Below, in pieces: positions 6,553 through 10,618 of a stretch of DNA of 10,618 bases. The position numbers were made by a program, and so were the translations under genes. The notes under the pieces are model-generated. The model saw nothing but the letters and a program-made list of their open reading frames with translations. It was not told where the DNA came from and ran no database searches. This stretch comes from JBBIJH01 sp037446075 (lineage in GTDB: Bacteria; Bacteroidota; Ignavibacteria; UBA10030; JAHEZR01): positions 1 to 10,618 of the forward strand of contig JBBIJH010000086.1 of the NCBI GenBank assembly GCA_037446075.1, given 5' to 3'. The number at the start of each line of letters is the position of its first letter. The first letter of the stretch is position 1.

Positions 6553-7656
6553 ATGAATACTTTCGAGATCATGGATGAACTGGAACACGAACAAGTCATC
6601 TTCTGCCGCAACAAAGATGTCGGACTGCGAGCGATCATCGCGATTCATGATACCACGCTCGGTCCGGCACTTGGCGGCACGCGGATGTGGCCGTATGAGA
6701 CAGAAGAAGAGGCACTTCGAGATGTCTTGAGACTTTCGCGAGGTATGACGTTTAAGGCCGCTGCTGCTGGGCTGAATCTCGGTGGTGGAAAGGCAGTCAT
6801 CATCGGCGATCCAAAGAAGGACAAGAGCGAAGCTCTCTTCCGGGCCTTCGGCCGTTTCGTCGAGAGCCTTCGCGGGCGATTTATTACAGCGGAGGATGTC
6901 GGGATCGACGTCAACGATGTCGAGTTCATGCACATGGAGACGAGGTTCGTCGTTGGACTCTCTCAGGCACTTGGAGGCGGTGGTGACCCCTCACCCGTGA
7001 CCGCCTTTGGAGTTGTTCAGGGAATGAAGGCCTGTGTGAAGGAGAAGATGAACAAGGACAGTCTCCGGGGGTTGCGTGTGGCCGTTCAGGGATTGGGTAA
7101 CGTAGGACACCATCTTGTTGGGGAGCTTGTGAAGGAAGGCGTCACAGTCATCGGCACGGACATCGATCCTGAGAAAGTGCGGCGTGTGCGGGAGGAGTTC
7201 AAGATCAAGGACGTCGGTCCGGATGACATCTACGATGTGGAAGCGGAGATCTTCTCTCCATGCGCTTTGGGAGCGATCATCAACGACAGAACGATTCCGC
7301 GATTGAAGTGCACGATCGTCGCTGGCGGTGCAAACAATCAACTCGAAGAAGATCGTCACGGTGACGAACTTGAGAAGCGCGGGATTCTTTACGCGCCGGA
7401 TTACGTCATTAATGCAGGCGGATTGATCAACGTCTACGTAGAGCTGGAAGGTTACTCACGCGAGCGTGCGCGGAGGATGACACGAGGAATCTACTACAAC
7501 TTGAGAAAGGTTTTTGACATTGCAAAGAAAGAGAAGATTCCCACATACGTCGCGGCAGATAGGATGGTGAGCGAAAGGATTTCCACGATCAAGAATATCA
7601 AGAGTATGTTTGCGGGATCCTATGAGATGAATTCCAAGCATCGCCTTGTGCGCTGA
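6553..7656 (+). CDS. Glu/Leu/Phe/Val dehydrogenase, probably leucine dehydrogenase
   Basis: The enzyme catalyses NAD-dependent reversible oxidative deamination of an amino acid, most likely leucine and other branched-chain amino acids, to the 2-oxo acid and ammonia. The 367 residues match the leucine dehydrogenase length. The N-terminal catalytic domain has TLGPALGGTRMW, LSRGMTFKAAAAGLNLGGGK (Lys68 and Lys80, the positions of the substrate-binding and catalytic lysines of the Bacillus enzyme) and TAEDVG with Asp115. The DPSPVTAFGV hinge leads to the NAD domain with GLGNVG (181-186) and TDID (Asp204, expected to contact the NAD ribose). GGANNQL and APDYVINAGGLI follow. GGAGG (6542-6546) lies six bases before the ATG. 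The sequence resembles Bacteroidota-type enzymes. Valine or phenylalanine preference cannot be ruled out from sequence alone. Confidence 0.9.
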   Translation: MNTFEIMDELEHEQVIFCRNKDVGLRAIIAIHDTTLGPALGGTRMWPYETEEEALRDVLRLSRGMTFKAAAAGLNLGGGKAVIIGDPKKDKSEALFRAFGRFVESLRGRFITAEDVGIDVNDVEFMHMETRFVVGLSQALGGGGDPSPVTAFGVVQGMKACVKEKMNKDSLRGLRVAVQGLGNVGHHLVGELVKEGVTVIGTDIDPEKVRRVREEFKIKDVGPDDIYDVEAEIFSPCALGAIINDRTIPRLKCTIVAGGANNQLEEDRHGDELEKRGILYAPDYVINAGGLINVYVELEGYSRERARRMTRGIYYNLRKVFDIAKKEKIPTYVAADRMVSERISTIKNIKSMFAGSYEMNSKHRLVR

Positions 7657-7665
7657 GATTCCTTA

Positions 7666-7694
7666 TTGAAGAAGAGCTTTTAGTTTTGTATATT
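7666..7694 (+). promoter_or_regulatory. Sigma-70-like promoter for asnS
   Basis: TTGAAG (7666-7671), a 17-base spacer and TATATT (7689-7694) match the -35 and -10 consensus at 4/6 and 5/6 positions with ideal spacing. The promoter starts ten bases after the dehydrogenase stop. Transcription would begin near 7701, leaving a leader of about 140 bases before ATG 7841. TAGTTTTG (7681-7688) also fits the Bacteroidota-type TAnnTTTG box, but I see no matching upstream TTG element at the right distance. Confidence 0.5.
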
Positions 7695-7840
7695 CAGACT
7701 GCAGTTAGTTGAATCGAGCTTCTCTGATCCAGCGAGCCCTTAGGGAGAATTGGGATAGGGGGCAGGAGCGAAGGGATACCGTCGCCAGGCATCCTGCTGA
7801 TGGATCCTTTGCTTGTGCTATGGTCCAGGACCCAGTCTTT

Positions 7841-9136
7841 ATGAAGAGAACCTACATCGAAGATCTTGCCAATCACGTCGGCGAAGACGTTAAGATCCAC
7901 GGCTGGCTCTATAACAAACGGTCGAGCGGCAAGATCCGTTTCCTTCTCGTGCGCGACGGGACGGGAATCATCCAGTGTGTGATCGCTGGAAGCAATGGAT
8001 CGGAAGAGCTTTTCAAAACCTACGACACTTTGACGCAGGAGTCTTCGCTCATCGTAGAAGGCACGGTTCGCAAGGATGATCGCGCTCCGGGAGGATTTGA
8101 GCTTCAGTTGAAGGAGGCTCAGATTCTTCAACTTGCTCGAGACTACCCGATCACTCCGAAAGAGCACGGCATGGAATTTCTCATGGACCGGCGTCACCTG
8201 TGGCTCCGATCGAGCCGACAGGTGGCGATCATGCGCATCCGAGATTACCTGATACGCTCGATCCGGAATTTCTTCTCCGCCAATGGTTTTCTTCTCGTTG
8301 ATTCACCGATCCTGACACCCGCGGCATGCGAGGGAACGACGACCCTTTTTGAGACGGATTATTTCGATCTGGGAAAGGCCTACCTTACACAATCCGGCCA
8401 GCTGTATGCTGAAGCGGCAGCAATGGCATTCGGGAAAGTCTATTGTTTCGGGCCGACCTTCCGCGCTGAGAAATCGAAGACTCGCAGACACCTGACCGAG
8501 TTCTGGATGGTGGAGCCTGAGGTAGCTTATAACGATCTGGACGATAACATGGATCTCGCTGAAGAATTGCTCGAGTACGTTGTCGCGGACGTACTCAAGA
8601 ACCGCAGCGCGGAGTTGAAGGTTCTGGGGCGAAACACGAAATACCTTGAAAATGTGAAGCGACCGCTCCCTCGAATCACCTATGACGAGGCTGTCGAGAT
8701 TCTGAGAAAGAACGGTGTGAACTTTGAGTGGGGAAACGACTTTGGCGGCTCGGATGAGACGTTGATCTCTGAGCAATTCGACAGGCCGGTGATGGTTCAT
8801 CACTATCCAGCAAAGATCAAAGCCTTCTACATGAAGCGAGACTCGAAGAATCCTGATCTCGCCCTTGCCCTTGACGTCCTGGCCCCAGAAGGCTACGGGG
8901 AAATCATTGGCGGAAGTCAGCGAGAGGATGACTATGACACCCTCGTTCGCCGTCTCGAAGAATACAATCTCCCGCGTCAACCCTTCGAGTGGTACCTTGA
9001 CCTTCGCCGCTACGGTAGCGTGCCCCATTCAGGCTTTGGCCTTGGCATTGAACGAACGGTCTCGTGGATCTGCGGACTCGATCATGTCCGGGAGACTATC
9101 CCATTTGCCAGAATGATCTATCGATTGACACCCTGA
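7841..9136 (+). CDS. asnS: Asparaginyl-tRNA synthetase
   Basis: This class IIb synthetase charges tRNA-Asn with asparagine. From ATG 7841 it has 431 residues, the usual length. An OB-fold anticodon-binding domain comes first (VKIHGWLYNKRSSGKIRFLL, DGTGIIQCV). The catalytic core has motif 1 (FFSANGFLLVDSPILTPAACEG, split here by function), SQSGQLYAEAAA-like binding residues written TQSGQLYAEAAA, motif 2 FRAEKSKTRRHLTEF and motif 3 GFGLGIERTVSWICG, and it ends RETIPFARMIYRLTP. CEGTTTLFETDYF marks AsnRS rather than AspRS. Upstream in-frame TTG 7709 and ATG 7820 are possible starts, but the family begins at MKRTYIEDL, AGGA (7827-7830) is correctly placed for 7841, and the predicted transcript starts only about eight bases before 7709. 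The stop falls exactly at the junction with the truncated rpoD on the other strand. Confidence 0.96.
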   Translation: MKRTYIEDLANHVGEDVKIHGWLYNKRSSGKIRFLLVRDGTGIIQCVIAGSNGSEELFKTYDTLTQESSLIVEGTVRKDDRAPGGFELQLKEAQILQLARDYPITPKEHGMEFLMDRRHLWLRSSRQVAIMRIRDYLIRSIRNFFSANGFLLVDSPILTPAACEGTTTLFETDYFDLGKAYLTQSGQLYAEAAAMAFGKVYCFGPTFRAEKSKTRRHLTEFWMVEPEVAYNDLDDNMDLAEELLEYVVADVLKNRSAELKVLGRNTKYLENVKRPLPRITYDEAVEILRKNGVNFEWGNDFGGSDETLISEQFDRPVMVHHYPAKIKAFYMKRDSKNPDLALALDVLAPEGYGEIIGGSQREDDYDTLVRRLEEYNLPRQPFEWYLDLRRYGSVPHSGFGLGIERTVSWICGLDHVRETIPFARMIYRLTP

Positions 9137-10377
9137 ATCTCCTCGCACTGCTCAAGCTCCTCGGGTCTTACCCCCAGCTTCTTGGCCACGGCTCGTGCCC
9201 GACCCGCTGAAGACTTGACATCCCGCAGTGTCCTCCGCAAATCCTTGGCCGGCATCCCGAGACGGCGCTCGCACTCGGTAATCTCGGCCTCGGCCTGATC
9301 AAGCCTAACCACAAGCTCCTTGAGACGGTTGACGATATTCTCGATCTGCCGCTTGTTTAGATGCACCTCGGAGAGCGCATCAAACATCTGCGCCTTGTTC
9401 TCTTCAATCTGATCGAGGAGACGCTTGCGCTTTGTGAGTGCCACTCCCCCCTTCCCATCCAGCTTCTCTTGGAGTTTCTCGTTCTCCCGCTTAAGGCGCT
9501 TCGCCTTCTCGATCAGCTTGACGATCCTCTCCGCATGCCAATCCTCGTCGAACTCCGCATCGTCGTCTTCAACGTCGCGGATGACATCCTTCACGCGGAT
9601 CTTCCTCTTACGGAGCTGGTCACCGAGAGAGAAAATCGCCTCCGCCGCCACTGGCGAATTGAGAACGACCTCGAGCACCCGACGCTCCCCTTCCTCGATC
9701 CGCTTGGCAATCTCCACCTCTCCTTCGCGGGTCAGGAGCGACACCGACCCCATCTTGCTCAGGTACATGCGTACGGGGTCGTTTGTCTTCGAGTAGCCCT
9801 CGATCTCCTCTTCTTCGAACTCCTGATCCTCCCCCTCCTTCTTAACCTCAAAATCCTCATCGAGCTCTTCGAGCTTGGCGGCCCCCTTTGCTGGCTCGAC
9901 CCTCACGCTCGACGCTGAGTCAACGACCGCAATGCCTTCGTCCCCCAGTGTAGAAAGCCACTCGTCGATTTGATCCGAGGAAACGATATCGTCCGGCAGG
10001 TGGTCGTTGACCTCGTCGTAGGTCACAAACCCCTTGGCCTTGCCCATGCTGATGAGCTTCTGCTTGCTCTCCTCGGCATTGGACTTCTTCCCGACCCCCC
10101 CTGGAGGAGCTTCAAAGTCTTCGAAATCCTCCTCGTTTGACACGGGAGCACCCCTCTCGGGACTTGCCTTCCGCTGTCCGCCAGAAGCACCGCGACCTCG
10201 ACGGCGTTCCTCAGGCTGCGGCAGGGGGACGTCCTCCTGGGACGCACGTCTCTTACCGCCTGAAGACGCCTTGGTCTCGGCAGACTTTTTCTCCGTTGCG
10301 GGATTGGGTCCCGCAGAGGAAGCGTTCCTACCTTCGCGAACCTGACGCTTAGCCTTGGAATCGTTGTTCTTGGTCAT
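9118..10377 (-). CDS. rpoD: Primary sigma factor RpoD, C-terminally truncated (lacks regions 2-4)
   Basis: This is the N-terminal part of the housekeeping sigma factor. Residues 1-100 are a Lys/Arg/Ser-rich, disordered tail. Residues 101-155 are region 1.1 (KQKLISMGKAKGFVTYDEVN), the autoinhibitory segment; 162-195 are an acidic linker. Region 1.2 is NDPVRMYLSKMGSVSLLTREGEVEIAKRIEEGE (about 199-231, described here in pieces of the known signature). From 234 on is the non-conserved region, charged and coiled-coil-like (IEKAKRLKRENEKLQEKL). The frame ends at GVRPEELEQCEEIQGVNR. Regions 2.1-2.4, 3 and 4, which bind core polymerase and the -10 and -35 boxes, are missing; the protein as written cannot work as a sigma factor. 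The region beyond is asnS on the other strand, and I find no sigma sequence there in any frame. ATG 10377 overlaps the dnaG stop as ATGA. Confidence 0.85.
   Translation of the reverse strand: MTKNNDSKAKRQVREGRNASSAGPNPATEKKSAETKASSGGKRRASQEDVPLPQPEERRRGRGASGGQRKASPERGAPVSNEEDFEDFEAPPGGVGKKSNAEESKQKLISMGKAKGFVTYDEVNDHLPDDIVSSDQIDEWLSTLGDEGIAVVDSASSVRVEPAKGAAKLEELDEDFEVKKEGEDQEFEEEEIEGYSKTNDPVRMYLSKMGSVSLLTREGEVEIAKRIEEGERRVLEVVLNSPVAAEAIFSLGDQLRKRKIRVKDVIRDVEDDDAEFDEDWHAERIVKLIEKAKRLKRENEKLQEKLDGKGGVALTKRKRLLDQIEENKAQMFDALSEVHLNKRQIENIVNRLKELVVRLDQAEAEITECERRLGMPAKDLRRTLRDVKSSAGRARAVAKKLGVRPEELEQCEEIQGVNR
9130..9144. other. Abrupt junction between asnS and truncated rpoD
   Basis: Family-like asnS sequence runs up to its TGA at 9134-9136. 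Family-like rpoD sequence, read on the other strand, runs down to EEI (9144-9136). There is no spacer, and the last six rpoD codons before the stop are antisense asnS. Two homologies meeting base to base, with the rest of one gene missing, mark a breakpoint, biological or from assembly. Confidence 0.6.
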
Positions 10378-10618
10378 TGCCCGCTGGTTCCATGCCTTCT
10401 ACGGAGCAGCTCCAGCTTGACTATAGCAAGCCGCCGCCGTTCTTCCTCATTGCCCTCGCGTTCCGCTGCTGCCATCGCCCGGTCAATGGCACGAATATCG
10501 CCAAGCTCTGCCTCTTTCTCCAGTGCACCAATGATCTCCTGAAGTGTTTGGCGCGCCTCTGCAAGTCCCAAACCCTCCTGTCGGAAGGACCCCGCAAGCA
10601 GGCGCTCTGCAAACACTC
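10374..10618 (-). CDS. dnaG: DNA primase DnaG, C-terminal end (5' part outside window)
   Basis: The last 80 or so codons of a gene that runs in from beyond the right edge. The product end is helical and charged: FAERLLAGSF, then LAEARQTLQEIIGALEKE and AEREGNEEERRRLAIVKLELLRRR. This resembles the C-terminal helicase-binding tail of DnaG, which is poorly conserved, so the sequence alone is weak evidence. The call rests mainly on order: dnaG directly before rpoD is a widespread arrangement (macromolecular synthesis operon), and here the two overlap by four bases (ATGA), implying coupled translation. No catalytic TOPRIM or zinc-finger residues are inside the window. Confidence 0.65.
   Translation of the reverse strand, partial: VFAERLLAGSFRQEGLGLAEARQTLQEIIGALEKEAELGDIRAIDRAMAAAEREGNEEERRRLAIVKLELLRRRHGTSGQ

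Noticed and set aside
7768..7790. T-box-like sequence in the asnS leader (AAGGGATACCGTCG)
   Set aside because: It resembles the T-box core only in part, the leader is too short for a specifier stem before it, and there is no following terminator with a T-run.
7709..7840. N-terminal extension of AsnS from TTG 7709 or ATG 7820
   Set aside because: It has no family support, the ribosome-site fit is better at 7841, and the likely transcript start is almost at 7709.
8303..9028. 241-codon open frame on the minus strand
   Set aside because: It lies wholly inside asnS on the opposite strand, has no recognisable domain, and does not continue the missing rpoD regions.
9361..9918. 185-codon open frame on the plus strand
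   Set aside because: It is antisense to rpoD; the leucine-rich look comes from the complement of Glu/Lys-rich codons.
1..10618. tRNA, rRNA, CRISPR array, insertion sequence or phage genes
   Set aside because: Reading both strands by eye gave no cloverleaf, no regularly spaced repeats, and no transposase, integrase or structural phage protein.

Overview
This window reads as chromosomal DNA from a Gram-negative bacterium, probably an uncultivated lineage. The signs are an outer-membrane beta-barrel protein with a signal peptide, a complete set of bacterial housekeeping genes, moderate-to-high GC, and no plasmid, phage or insertion-sequence genes. The leucine-dehydrogenase-like enzyme looks most like Bacteroidota/FCB-type proteins. 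The dnaG-rpoD pair, with region 1.1 and a long charged non-conserved region in sigma, looks like deltaproteobacterial or candidate-phylum versions. I do not assign a phylum.

Left part (2-6321, all + strand): a [NiFe]-hydrogenase maturation locus. It contains hypF (5' end cut by the window edge), hypC and hypD in a tight operon, then an outer-membrane protein, a SagB-type nitroreductase and a CoA-binding protein, then hypE. HypF and HypE make the cyanide ligand, and HypC and HypD assemble the Fe(CN)2CO unit. hypA, hypB and the hydrogenase subunits are not in the window. A good intrinsic terminator lies inside the 3' end of the nitroreductase gene and should partly separate hypFCD from the CoA-binding/hypE pair. 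HypF carries two unusual low-complexity in-frame insertions.

Middle (6322-9136, + strand): a 231-base spacer with small inverted repeats, a Glu/Leu/Phe/Val dehydrogenase of the leucine dehydrogenase type, then asnS. asnS has a good sigma-70-like promoter and a leader of about 140 bases.

Right part (9118-10618, - strand): the 3' end of a dnaG-like primase gene overlaps the start of rpoD by four bases. The rpoD reading frame stops after 419 codons, inside the non-conserved region, exactly where it meets the end of asnS. Sigma regions 2, 3 and 4 are absent. This is the most striking anomaly here: a real truncation by rearrangement, or a chimeric assembly join at about 9136. I found no RNA gene, CRISPR array or mobile element, and no clearly new multi-gene system.
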